NCBI GenBank assembly: GCA_025331435.1
Contig: JAIWNI010000052.1
Span: 124,001-188,000, forward strand
Direction of reading: 5' to 3'
DNA from: Choanephora cucurbitarum
Lineage: Eukaryota; Mucoromycota; Mucoromycetes; Mucorales; Choanephoraceae
Length of the DNA: 64,000 bases
Shown here one piece after another: positions 46,040 to 58,985 of this stretch (positions are counted from its first letter, which is position 1; each line of letters starts with the position of its first letter). The notes under the pieces were generated by a model. That model had not been told where the DNA came from and ran no database searches. It was given only the letters and a program-made list of their open reading frames with translations. Position numbers and translations under genes: made by a program.

Positions 46040-47822
46040 ATGTCTGCTCTAGAAGACAAAACAATTAGTCTAAATGGCTCTCACAAAGAAGATGACCATG
46101 CCAATGAGAAGGCTCTAGATGCAAATTATGCAATGGACAAAATAGACAGCAGCAATGTTGATGACCATGAAACTCTATCAGAAGAAGAAGCAGGTGATGC
46201 AGCTTTGGCAAATGCGCCATGGCAATACAAGCTGGTTGCCCTTGTTACTGCTCTTTTGTTTCCATGTAAGTCAAATAAGTATTTTTTTTTAATTCAATTG
46301 GTATTAACTTCTGGGCGATCTCTTATATAAAGTGGGTGCTCATTTTTCACAAAGCGCACTTAGTGCTATGAAGGCTCAAATAAAATCGGTAATATTAGCC
46401 TTTTTAAGTTATCCGTGTAACATACTGATTTTTTTTTGCTTACTTGCTTAGAATCTGATTATCAATAATACACAATATGGTGTGTTGTCATCTGCCGTAT
46501 CTATCATCAACACTATATTTCCAATTGCTGGTGGTATTTTTGTTGATATGTTTGGTTCTGTCTGGGGTACACTTGGTATCAACTTGGTGGTTATAGTGGG
46601 TAGTTTGTTGACAGCAATTGCTGCCAAATACCATTCCTTTGGTTTGATGGTAGCTGGCCGTGTCATCTTTGGTATTGGTTCTGGCTTGATTGTAACCATG
46701 CAAGAATCTATCCTGTCTAAATGGTTCCGAACACAAAATCTTTCTATTGCCATTGGTCTTCAACTCTCTATCAGTCGTCTGGCCACCTTCCTAGGTACTT
46801 TGGTAGCCAATCCTGTTGCTAAATCTACTGGTGACTGGGTATGGGCTTTCTGGCTTTCATTCATTCTTTGTGGCTTCTCTATCATGATGAACTTGATTTA
46901 TGCTTTTGTCGTTCGTCATTTGCGTACAAAAGCTATTCGTGCTAACCAAGTAAAGAATGCAGCAGCAGCTGGCCTTATGACCAAAGAAGAAATCAAGACG
47001 TTGAAGCGACGCAAAGCTTTCCACTGGAAGAGCGTCTTCAAGTTTCCCATTTATTTTTGGCACATTCTCTTAATTGAGTTTATTTTCGCTGCCGTCTGGT
47101 CATCCTTCCAGACCATCAGTACTGAATTTGTTCAGCTTCATTTTGGTAGTACACAAGTACTAGCTGGTTACACTGCAAGTGCATCTCAGTCTGTTCCTAT
47201 TGTAGCAACACCTATCTTGGGTATTGTCATGGATATGTTTGGTTTGCGCATTACCATCCTGGCTATCTCAGCTATCTTCTTGATCCTCAGTTCCTGTCTA
47301 TTGGCTTGGACATATGTGAATGCTACTGTAGGTATGGTGTTCTACAGTATCTCATTAGCATTCGGCCCTATTGGTATGATCACTTCAATTGGTATGATTT
47401 TACCCTCAGACTATATTGGTACTGGTCTTGGTATGTATAAGGCATCCAACAACATTGGTACTACTATTTTGGATATCATTGTTGGTGTCATTCAAGATAA
47501 ATCAGCCAACCAAAGTTATACCGGTGTCATGATTCTGTTCTTGGTGCTCTCTTGTATTGGTTTGCTTTTGATTTGTCTCTTATGGGGTACTCAATTCTAT
47601 TTCCTTGATAACTTGCTCGAAACAACTCGTAGTAAGCGTATGATACGTATGAAAGAAAAGAATGATGATGAAGTCAGATTGAACAGACAAGGTTTGGACT
47701 CTTACAATGACACTCCTGTAAAGCGAAAGAATTATGTATTCTTTGGCATCTTCGTTGTCTGCTTACTTGTTGCCTGGGTTCTGTTCTTTGTCTATTCTGC
47801 TAATGGCAAAATCGGCGTCTAA
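46040..47822 (+). CDS. MFS transporter, MFSD1-like
   Basis: Three exons, 46040..46265, 46333..46388 and 46452..47822; 550 aa. A long acidic cytosolic N-terminus (about 65 residues, SEEEAGDAA) precedes about 12 membrane segments. Family-type motifs: LSAMKAQIKSNLIINNTQYG, a GGIFVDMFGSVWGTLGIN loop 2-3, AGRVIFGIGSGLIVTMQESI, KWFRTQNLSIAIGLQLSISR and GILMIL-type loops in the second half. This order resembles MFSD1 (a lysosomal dipeptide exporter in animals) and its fungal relatives, so a vacuolar or endosomal transporter is a fair guess. The substrate is unknown. The C-terminal tail ends in one more TM (FFGIFVVCLLVAWVLFFVY). Confidence 0.8.
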
Positions 47823-48177
47823 GCGCTTGATTTTTCCTGCTCTACATCTTCATTATATAGTATTATCTTACATTGCATTTCTATCTGCCAACTTGATGTT
47901 GACTATAATTCTTATTTCCCCTCTTTTTTTCTTATGAATAAAATACCTTCCCCTTCTCGCTGTTTTTGATAAACTATCGTAGCTCATTTGGTTTTTTTTT
48001 AGTGAACAGATATGATTATAACACCATAAATTAACGAAAAGAAAATAAAAGAAGGAGATGCTTTATCTCGAAATAGAAACAGGCCTTGGTTGTGTTACAT
48101 AAAAGTGCTTGGAAAATTACTCTTTCAGTGGGACTTTATTAGTTCATCGTTTCTTTTTTCTTCTTCTGTATTTTACT
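47823..48177. other. Intergenic, no gene seen
   Basis: 355 bases between two plus-strand genes. AATAAA occurs at 47937-47942, about 115 bases after the transporter stop, and may be its poly(A) signal. TTCTTTTTTCTTCTTCTG precedes the next ATG. Confidence 0.5.
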
Positions 48178-49476
48178 ATGGAAGCATTTTTGACAACTTT
48201 ACCACCTTATGTGCATGCGTTTTTAAACAAGCACCCACCTACAGACGTTTTTAATTTATTAAGAGAACTAATCTGCTTTGCAGTTTTGTACTCGGAGGAT
48301 CGAGAAAGAATAAATCAAGTCACTCATGAGCTTCTCGAAAAGAGAAATGAACAGGTTAGTTATGCTCATCTCAACATCGAAAGAGAGAAAGAAAGCTTAA
48401 CTTTCAATTCCTATGAGTAGTCAGCTGACGAAGAAGAAAAGGAAGAGAACGAGGCCGTTGTGCCCAATTCAGGAACAATGCAACCTATACAAGAGGAGCA
48501 GCACGAACCAGAACCAATCAGTGAACCAGAGAAACCAAAGTTACCGAATACTTTTCCTGAATGGTGGGGTCATCGAGAATACGAACCACCAAAGCAACCG
48601 GAGAAAAAACCAGTAGAACTGCCTACTAAGTCAGCGTCGCCAGAACCTTCAATTCACCATATCAATCGTGCTTCTCCTTCACCACCACCTCAGAGCTATC
48701 CTACTACTTGGGTGTCATGTAAATTTTATTTCAATAGAAAGTAAAAGAACGAGAAAAAGAAACTCATACTTTTCTACTTCCTAGTTGATGCACCATCCAC
48801 TACTCATGACGATCCACATTTTTTCCGTTTAGAAAGAGCAAGAAGGTAAAATAAATAATGTGATGTTTGAGTACGCAAACAGCTCATCTTTATTTTTCAA
48901 ACAACAGCCAAATTATACCTCATCTTCGAGAATACCCAGAACAAAAATCACCTCCAGTTCGTGCCGGTACAGTTTCCGGCACAAGCAGTAAACGCCACTC
49001 AATGATCAATCCAAAGACATCAACATCTTCTTCTGTCCAACCTACTTCGCCTCGCCCTGCTAAAGCATCTCCGTCCGCGGTAGCCAAAAAAGCTCTTCAT
49101 CGAGCTTCAAGTAAGTCAGTTTTAGATGGTACTTTATTTCAAGACAATTAATTTCTCTTTTTTTGAAGCGGCCGTTTGTGAATCTCCTGTCTCAACATCA
49201 GCATCAGATAAACCAAAAAGTTCTCCGCCTGTCACTCGAAGTGCATCATTGGCACTTAAGACACCCCGTCCAAATGCTGCTATGCGAGCTAGAGCAGAAC
49301 ATGCAAAGCAGCAACAAGAAGAACTTGAGAGGAAAAAGAATGCACCTGTTGCTGGTGCTGCCATCGGTGCCAAACTAAAACAAAGAGTCAACTCAGGCAT
49401 TGATTGGGATACAATCAAAAGAGGTAGACGACAGACAATAGCTGAACAGCCAAATTCTGCTGCACAAAAGAAATAA
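48178..49476 (+). CDS. Hypothetical Pro/Ser-rich protein, 348 aa
   Basis: Five exons, 48178..48354, 48421..48718, 48785..48845, 48908..49110 and 49169..49476, all in phase. The N-terminal ~58 residues look helical (LPPYVHAFLNKHPPTDVFNLLRELICFAVLYSEDRERI). An acidic/proline linker follows, with a short Trp motif (NTFPEWWGHREYEPP), a long Ser/Pro region and a charged C-terminal helix (MRARAEHAKQQQEELERKK) ending in a basic segment (IDWDTIKRGRRQTIAEQ). Mostly disordered; no family recognised. It may be a scaffold or peroxin-like adaptor, but that is speculation. Confidence 0.7.
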
Positions 49477-51236
<1,760 letters not shown>

Positions 51237-51300
51237 ATCCAATGTCTTTTTTATTTGTCTATATACAGTTTTTTTTTCTCTTGCTTTTGTTTATACGTAT

Positions 51301-52922
51301 TTAACGCTTAGTTCTTTTACTTTGATCATGTTCTATCTCTTGTTTTCGTTTGCTTTTAGCTTCTTCTTGAGCTTGTCTTCTCTGATTGGCTGCTTCTTTT
51401 ATGCGAGGCATACATTCGATCAACTTGAAAGAGAAAGTTAATATAATTATAGTTTTCTTTTCCTTTTTTTTTTTACCTCTTCTTGAGATACGGCATCATT
51501 GATGCTCTTCAAGACGTTTTCAACTGTAGAGATATGATTACCATCTGGCTTATCATCTCTGTATCGCATAAAGCGCCAAGGTGATTTCAAGTTCAACTTT
51601 TCCTGTAATTCAGGATCATAATTACATTCTACAATCTTGCCATCCATATAATTGGGTCTATCTCTAAACTGTGTTTGCCATTCTTCATCTGTAATCCCTA
51701 ACTCGGCAAAGAATCTATAGTCATTTCCACCATGCCAAACAAGAAGATCGATACGAGGCTTGGCTGTGAAATCTTTGACACCTGGCAAGCTACCGCCAGG
51801 GAACAAGAGAGTTACTTTGAAATCGATGGAGTTTTCATTCAACGGCTTCCATTTCAACCTATCCTAAACCAATTAAAAAATAAAGAACACTGGATCAAGT
51901 CAAACTGGTTTACATTTTGTCGCATGTTCCCATAGAATAAGGTGCTTCTACCGAAGTAAAGATCAATCCATCATTGCCATGCTTCAAATTGGGTATAATC
52001 TCATTAAATACAACATCTAAATGATAGGTAAATTGTTGTTCTTTAAATTCAACCCTATAAAAAAATGAGTATACAGAAGCGTTTCTAAAGAAATAAGATA
52101 CTTGCAGGAATGGTAGCTGTCGCTTTACATGTGGATTTTTATGCACCATGTTCTGATGGGGTCGAATCACATCATTTTTAAGGTACTAAAGATCATGCAG
52201 ATAAGTATACCATTATCTTCTGCAATTGTATTTCTTACCCCAAGTCGACTCATCAATCCTCGAGAGACTAGTACTATTCCTTCAATACATAAACAATCAA
52301 ACAGCAAGAAGCGCATTTGGATCTAATTATCCACATAAGTCATAAATGAAGATGATGAGTAATCTTCACTTACAGTGCCATCTGCCTCTTTATCAAACAC
52401 AAGTTCACCATCTAATATTGTGTTCTTGAGACATTTTTGAAAGTTAGGATCACTTGGGATAGGAAATCGAAGGTTGCGAATCATATAAAAGTTGCTTTTT
52501 CTATCAAACTGAGGGGACTCAATTAAAACATAGGCTCATTTGTATCATTGTAAATACAAACAAGATACACTTCAGGCTCTCTTCTTTGGTTGACTGTTAA
52601 GAGAGCAAGACAACGAACACCATCGGACTTTTCGGCTACAAAGAAACTATATCAAAAGTTTTTAGTAAATAAATAAACAAAAGAAAAAGCGATCAATTGG
52701 ATTATCTACTCACTCTTCTTGTTGAATTTGCTGTAACTGTTTTGCACCAAAGCTCACAGGTTGAGCACCAGGAAACCTATCAAAAGATTAGGCATTGTTA
52801 TTGCCTTTGTCTGACCAACTTTACTTGTAACTCTTTAAGCCTAAAAGAGAAGCCACTTTCTCTTTAAGTGCTGAAGCGTCTTTAATGAATTCACCAGGAA
52901 TACGAGGTACTGGACTAGTCAT
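51301..52922 (-). CDS. CEG1: mRNA guanylyltransferase (capping enzyme alpha subunit, Ceg1)
   Basis: Nine exons: 52825..52922, 52714..52776, 52562..52646, 52374..52508, 52239..52322, 52106..52185, 51914..52054, 51477..51858, 51301..51423; 396 aa. It transfers GMP to the 5' diphosphate end of nascent mRNA. Nucleotidyltransferase motifs: I, EKSDGVR with Lys60 as the guanylate acceptor; III, YLFDRKSNFY; IIIa, ILDGELV; IV, HGNDGLIFTS; V, LKWKP; VI, SPWRFMRYRDDK. PGAQPVSF near the start and a basic tail (KSKRKQE, SKRTKR) fit fungal enzymes. The intron at 52055-52105 starts GCAAGT and ends TATAG, a GC-AG intron of 51 bases. No triphosphatase domain is fused, as in other fungi. Confidence 0.94.
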
Positions 52923-53295
52923 ACAAAATAGAAACAAAAGAAAAAGAAAAAAAAAGCGGTTCGAACTAATGAATGCGTGTGCATTTATATGTGACTGTAA
53001 TTGGCCGTTCTATTCGAATTTGACAGGTAAATCAGACTGTTAGAAGCCTTTTTTTTTCTAGAAAAAAAGAACTCTCTGTTGGCCCAAGCAAGATCAAGTA
53101 ATCAGGCTCTTATGATTCTTATCATTTGCTATGTTAGGCTATCTTCATCATGAAATAGAGAGTTATTTCCAAGTGGATTGAATTGTAATATCTGTGACTG
53201 TAGATTCGAAAATTAAAAAAAAATACATATGCTGCTTTCAAGAACGCGTTTATTTACTTTTTCCTCTTTTTTTTTTTTTTTATTAAACTCAACTC
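52923..53295. other. Intergenic between divergent CEG1 and nucleoporin genes
   Basis: 373 bases with two promoters. A T/C-rich tract (53256-53280) lies directly before the nucleoporin ATG. No gene seen. Confidence 0.5.
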
Positions 53296-56200
53296 ATGTT
53301 TGGAAAAAGTGCTTTCGGCAGTACTGGAGGCTTTGGCCAACAACAACAAACTAACTCTGTCTTCGGACAACAGCCTCAACAACAAACAAGTGCCTTCGGT
53401 GGAGGCGGAGGTATAATTGAATACGAACCTTTTTATTGTACTCATGGATGAACTCATTCGTTTCTCTTTTTTATTATTCATCAGGCTTTGGTGCTACCTC
53501 TACACCTAGTGCATTCGGTGCTCAACCTGCCCAAACAACTGGTGCTTTCGGTCAACCTGCTCAACAGTCAGCCTTTGGTGCTGCTCCTGCTACAGGTAGC
53601 TTGCTATACTGATCCTGTAAACTGTATTGCTAATACACAATGCTCAATTTAGGTGGTTTCGGTAATACTGGCTCAGCATTTGGTCAAGCTAGACCCTCTG
53701 CTTTCGGTTCTACTACTACTTCTGCTTTTGGCGCAAGTAAGTTGTCTTATCTTATGACTTATATACAAATTGACTCATTAAACTCTGTATACATTAGCTA
53801 CACAACCTGCTGCTTCTACTGGATTTGGTGGATTTGGTTCAAGTAAGTAGACAACAAACCCTTTCATAATTGCATCTATTAATCACACTTTCGCTTTTTC
53901 TCTTTCTTCAATTTGTTATGCTAGCTCCCGCCACAACTTCAGCTTTTGGAAGCACAGCACAGAACACTGGAGGTGGATTGTTCGGTCAACGTCCTGCAAC
54001 AGGTGGTTTCGGGGCCACCACAACTCCCGCCACAAACGCTTTTGGACAACCCCAACAACAAACATCAGCATTTGGAGGCGGTATGGGTGCCACCACATCT
54101 GCCTTTGGTCAACCTGCTGCTGGCGCTGGAGCTGCTGGTAGTGTAAACCAAGGTACTGCTACTGCTGACTTTGCTCCTACACAAGATCGCGATATTACAA
54201 CAGGCGTCAACAATTTCTTCCAAACAATCACAGCTATGCCTCAATATAGAAACTATTCACTTGAAGAACTTCGTCTACAAGATTATCAACAAGGTAGAAA
54301 GACTGCTGGTGCTGCTGGTGCTGCTGGCGCCTTCGGTCAACCTGCTGCTACAGGTGGTTTCGGTCAACCTGCTCAACCTTCTGCTTTCGGTCAACCTGCC
54401 CAAACATCTGCTTTTGGTCAACCCGCTCAGACTTCTGCCTTTGGCCAACCTGCTCAAACATCTGCCTTTGGTGCTACCTCAAACACAACAGGTGGTCTCT
54501 TTGGACAGCAACCTGCCGCAGGTGCCTCTGCCTTTGGTCAACCCGCTGCCACTGGTGGTTTCGGCCAAACAGGTACCTCAGCTTTTGGTCAACCTGCCGC
54601 TAACACAACAGGTGGTTTTGGTGCTGCTGCTGGTGCTGCTACAGGTGGTTTTGGTGCTGCTGCTGGCGCTGCTAAACCTTTTGGTGGATTTGGTAAAGCG
54701 ATTTGTTCATTGTTTTTTATGCATGAATATTAAAAATACTTTTAGGTAGTACAACTACACCTGCCACTGGTGGTTTTGGACAAACAACCACACCTGCTTT
54801 TGGACAACAACCTGCCGCAGGTACTACTGCATTCGGCCAACAGCCTGCTGCCACTGGCGGTTTCGGCGGTTTTGGTCAAAAGCCTGCCACTACTCCTGCT
54901 ACTGGTGGTTTTGGTGGATTTGGTGCTCCTGCTACCTCTACACCTGCTCCTGGAGGCTTCGGCGCTACTACTGGTGGTTTTGGTGCTACTGCCAACAAGC
55001 CTGCAACTGGTTTTGGTGGTTTTGGAGCAACTGCACCTGCTGCAGGTACTACTACAGGTGGTTTCGGTGGCTTCGGTGCTCCTGCTACCTCTACACCTGC
55101 TGCTGGCGGCTTTGGTCAAACCTCTACTGCTGGTACTGGTCTCTTTGGTGCTGCCAAACCTGCTGCCCCTACAACATCTCTCTTCGGTAACACAGCAGGC
55201 AATACAACGGGCACAACTGGTGGTTTCGGTGGATTTGGTACAGGCGCTTCCACAACAGCCAACACAGGCTTGTTTGGTCAGAAGCCTGCTACAGGTGGAT
55301 TAGGCACTGGTACCAGTTTGTTTGGTAACAACACCTTGGGTGGAGGTACTACTGGATTTGGAGCTGGTCTTGGCCAACAGAATCAAATGGGTACAGGCAG
55401 CTTTACTTTGCCTGCTACAGGTGGCTTAACATCATTTGGCACAAACCCCCTTCAACCTGGTCTTCAACAACAATCTTTAGTAGCTACTGTAGACAAGAAT
55501 CCTTATGGTAACAATCCCTTGTTCGATCTCAACAAGCCTCTCAACCCACCTGCCAAATCAGGACCTTCCGCTGTTGCTGTTGAGGGCTCTCATCGTAAGG
55601 CTCAAGGTCCTCTTTATCCTATGTCTCCTCGTGTCGTTAGCAAGATCAAGCTTCGTGGTTTCAGCCATCACCCTACTAATAGCAATTCTTTTGCCGCTAA
55701 ACATACCAAGACAAATGCCCGTACTTCTAGTTTAGAAGGTATCAGTGATGATGCCGTCCTAGGCGCTGGTGCGTTTGCACCTCGTCCCAGCAACAAGAAA
55801 CTTGTATTTGGTGAAAATGTAGATGCTGCCAACATTGGTGCTCTTGTGAACAAGAAAGTAGACAACGCTAAGCGAAAGATCCGCTTCGACCCTCAACTTG
55901 AATTTGTTGCTTCTCAGGAAAACACTGCCGATTCAACAACACCTGTTGTATTAGCCACAACTACAACAACAGCCAAGACAACTACTACTACCACAACTAC
56001 TGTCACCAACAGCACTATCACTGAACCATCTTCATCTTCTATCTCCACATTATCATCTCAAGCCACTAAAAGCGGTTATTATATCTCACCTTCTCTTGAA
56101 ACACTTGCCAGTATGCCCAAGGAAGGATTAAAACAAATTCAGAACTTGGTTGTTGGTCGTAAAGGTTTTGGTGAAATTCGATTTGAACAAAGTGTGGATT

Positions 56201-56499
56201 TATCAGAGATTGATCTTGAAGATATCATGGGCCAATTGATTGTAATCGAGGATAAGGCTGCTGTTGTCTACCCAGATCAAGATAAAAAGCCCCCTAAGGG
56301 TACTGGCTTGAACGTACCTGCCATTGTCAAGCTCGAACAATGTTTCTCCCGTGACAAGAACACAGGTGCACCAATTAGAGATCCCGAACACCCTCGCTTC
56401 AAATTATTCAAGGATAAACTTCAAAAACGCTCAGGAACAGACTTTGTTGACTATGAAGATGCCACTGGTAATTGGACATTTAAGATACATGAATTTTAA
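53296..56499 (+). CDS. GLFG/FG nucleoporin of the Nup98/Nup116/Nup100 family
   Basis: Six exons, 53296..53410, 53485..53595, 53653..53736, 53798..53842, 53925..54692 and 54746..56499; 958 aa. It lines the nuclear pore and binds transport receptors. Dozens of FG/GLFG units (SAFGQPA, GGLFGQ, GGFGQ) cover about residues 1-560. A Gle2-binding (GLEBS-like) segment interrupts them (TQDRDITTGVNNFF..MPQYRNYSLEELRLQDYQQG). The C-terminal autoproteolytic-type domain is complete (YYISPSLETLASMPKEGLKQ, FEQSVDLSEIDLEDIMGQL, FVDYEDATGNWTFKIHEF). The reading ends exactly there, so no Nup96-like half follows. Introns 1-5 fall inside repeats, which makes exon boundaries robust in phase but hard to verify by conservation. 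Confidence 0.93.
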
Positions 56500-56629
56500 G
56501 TAATTTTCTAGTTCCATCTCTTTCTTTTCATCATCCAATAAACATACATACTTCTTCAAAGACTGTATGACCCTCATAAAAGTAAATGTTAGAGCAATTT
56601 TTTTTTATTTGAGATTATCTATGTACATT

Positions 56630-57981
56630 TTAATTATTTTGCTTTTCAATAAAGAATTCACGAGCCTTGCCACATGTTTCTGTGGTACACTCAGGACAAC
56701 GAAGAGACCATTGTTCGCTGACAGTTTGGTTGCTATCCAGATGTTCTTTGACGATATCAGCCATAGCCTGGGTAAATAAAGGTTCATCGTTTAAAGCATC
56801 CACACGTTTAAATCCAGTCAATCCAAGCTCTTTAGCTTCCGATCCATATTCAAGATCCAGTTCAAACAAGGTCTCAATGTGATCACTGGTAAAAGCAATA
56901 GGAACAACCACCAAATTCTTCTTTCCATGCTTAGCAAATCCCTTCAATGCATCTGATGTCTGAGGTCCCAACCAAGCTTTGGGACCTACCTGTGACTGCC
57001 AACAGAGACGATAAGGGTATTTGTTGCCAAGTCGTTTCATGACATGATCGACTGTAGCAGCTACTTCAGCAGGGTAAGGATCACCACGGTTTACAATAGA
57101 CATAGGTAATGAGTGAGCAGAAAACATGATAACTGCATCCTCTCGCTCTTCAGGTGTGTATTCAGCCAACTTTTGTTCAATCTTCTTGGTCACAGCCTCA
57201 ATGAAGCCTGGATGAGTAGGCCAACGATCAATCATAGTCCACTTCACTTTGTCCATACCCTCTGTTTCTTGGATGCGACGATAGAGTTCATTGAAGCTAC
57301 TACCTGTGGTTGAGCAAGAGTATTGGGGGTATTGAGTAAAGACAACAGCACGTTCAACTCCATCAGCCTTCATTTGCTCCAAGGCTGTTTGTGTAGATGG
57401 CTCAACATAACGAAATGCAATATAATGTTTGTGAGGTGCTGTTTCTGGAGAGATTTTGTCCAAAATCTTTTCCATAGTTTCACCTTGTAAACGAGTCCAT
57501 TTGAGAATGGGTGAACCACCACCAATGGCATCATATTGTTCCTTAATCTTAGGTGTACGTCTAGTTGCAATGAATTTAGCTGCATAGTTTTGCATAGGAA
57601 GTTGCATCAAGTCTCTGTCAGAGAAGAGGTTATGAAGAAATCCGTATACATTATCCAATGTCTCTGGCCCGCCCATGTTAGTCAACAAAATCGCAGTAGG
57701 TCTATTTTAGAAAAAAAATGACAGAACGTGTCAGAAAAAATTGCTACATAATGTACACCTCTTTCTTCTTCCCTCCAGTATATACCGATTGCTTATACTT
57801 ACGCTTTTTTGACTGCTTCAGTTGCAAGACCACGGTATTGAGAAGTAATGATATTAGTTAAAATGTTGCTAGGACGTGCTTGTCTAACTAGAAGAAGAAA
57901 AAAACCTATCATTAACGGTCGCAGTCATACAAAGAAAATGCCTATCTTCTTACCTGCTTTTTTGCCCAAATGCATAAACAT
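56630..57981 (-). CDS. HEM15: Ferrochelatase, mitochondrial, [2Fe-2S]-type
   Basis: Three exons, 57954..57981, 57803..57887 and 56630..57701; 394 aa. It inserts Fe2+ into protoporphyrin IX at the matrix face of the inner membrane. A basic presequence (MFMHLGKKAVRQARPSNIL) leads into ILLTNMGGPETLDNVYGFL. Active-site parts: FSAHSLPM, CWQSQVGPKAWLGP, FTSDHIETLFELD (catalytic His) and the Glu/Asp patch. Four Cys match the human cluster ligands: one in QYSCSTTGS (residue about 168) and three near the end in CPECTTETC (about 374, 377, 382; spacing 3 and 5 as in human). Yeast Hem15 lacks these. Its stop is 130 bases from the convergent nucleoporin stop. Confidence 0.96.
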
Positions 57982-58353
57982 TGTGTTGAGAGAGTTGGGA
58001 GAAGGAGGGGGGAGAATTTAAGAAAAAGTTAAAGAAAAAGAAAAGGGAAAAAACAAAAATATATACATCTATTTCTGGAAAATTATACGGACCGCCAATC
58101 ATGTCAGAATCTCTTTTCATACACGATCGTCGATTATCCGATATAACTTTGAACGTCATTCTTCGAAGTTTCATAATATAATACAAAGCTTTGGTTGTAA
58201 AGTAAAAGATGTTTGATTCACTGGAGGTCAGAGAATGGGTATTGTGTTGGCCCTGGTTTATTTGAATCAAAAATGTTGTTTAGCGTAGCAAGTTTGAATA
58301 TTTTTTGTAAAAGAAGAAAATGGTGTTTTATGGTGTCAAATTCAATTTAGAAT
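57982..58353. other. Intergenic, no gene seen
   Basis: 372 bases upstream of ferrochelatase on the minus strand. The first part is pyrimidine-rich on that strand (CTCCCCCCTCCTTCTCCC near 57999-58016), the promoter type seen elsewhere in the window. A reading frame at 57950-58270 is not supported. Confidence 0.45.
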
Positions 58354-58827
58354 TTATTCAATCTTTCGTTCTAAAAATACGAGAGATACATTATTTTCTT
58401 TGTCCACTGTATCTATTGACAAATTAGATGGTTCTATTCGCTCTGCATAAACGCGTAAATAGCCATCTGTTGTTTGGGTATATGCATTATTGATGTGGTA
58501 CACATTATCAACTCTTAGATCTATAACAAGCATACATGTTCGTAAGGCGTTTCTCTCGTTTCTAGAGCAATGTAATACCTTGTTGTGTACTCAGGGCAAC
58601 ACAGCCAGTCTCATTGCCAATAAGGTACTCATTTACAGTGATTGTTGTTTCAGCTAATTGTTATTGAATTTAGATATACACGTTATACTTTGTCTGTTTA
58701 AATTTTTCTCTGTAATCGACATACAATTCTCGTGTGTCGCATTTATAGATAATACATGCTCAATGACTTTGATTATGAGCTGTATACGAAACAGGTCTGG
58801 CTGTAGTGCTGATATAGAGAAAGACAT
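58354..58827 (-). CDS. Small OB-fold protein, possible SOSS-B/NABP-like single-strand DNA-binding protein, 114 aa
   Basis: Three exons, 58725..58827, 58579..58653 and 58354..58520, in phase with GTATGT and GTATTA donors. The product starts MSFSISALQPDLFRIQLIIK, then VIEHV, followed by VNEYLIGNETGCVALSTQQ, LRVDNVYHINNAYTQ and DGYLRVYAERIEPS. This order (LxPxLxxIxLIxxVIE, then VxxxLIGxETGxxxL, then hydrophobic-NGY-like, then LRVYxxRI) matches the OB fold of hSSB/SOSS-B and related proteins. It lacks the long acidic tail of animal members. It could instead be another OB-fold protein such as a Ten1-like factor. It sits 158 bases downstream of the giant gene on the same strand. Confidence 0.55.
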
Positions 58828-58985
58828 TTAAAAAAAAATACAAAAAAGAAAAAAAAGGGTCGGGTGTTGCGGTATTTCCATACAATAAAGTAATCTCAGC
58901 TCCGAAAGAGTTCAACCAACTGGTTTTAGTTGTATTAGATACTTTATTCTTTATCAATGAGTAGTGACTCGTCACTGTTTGTACA

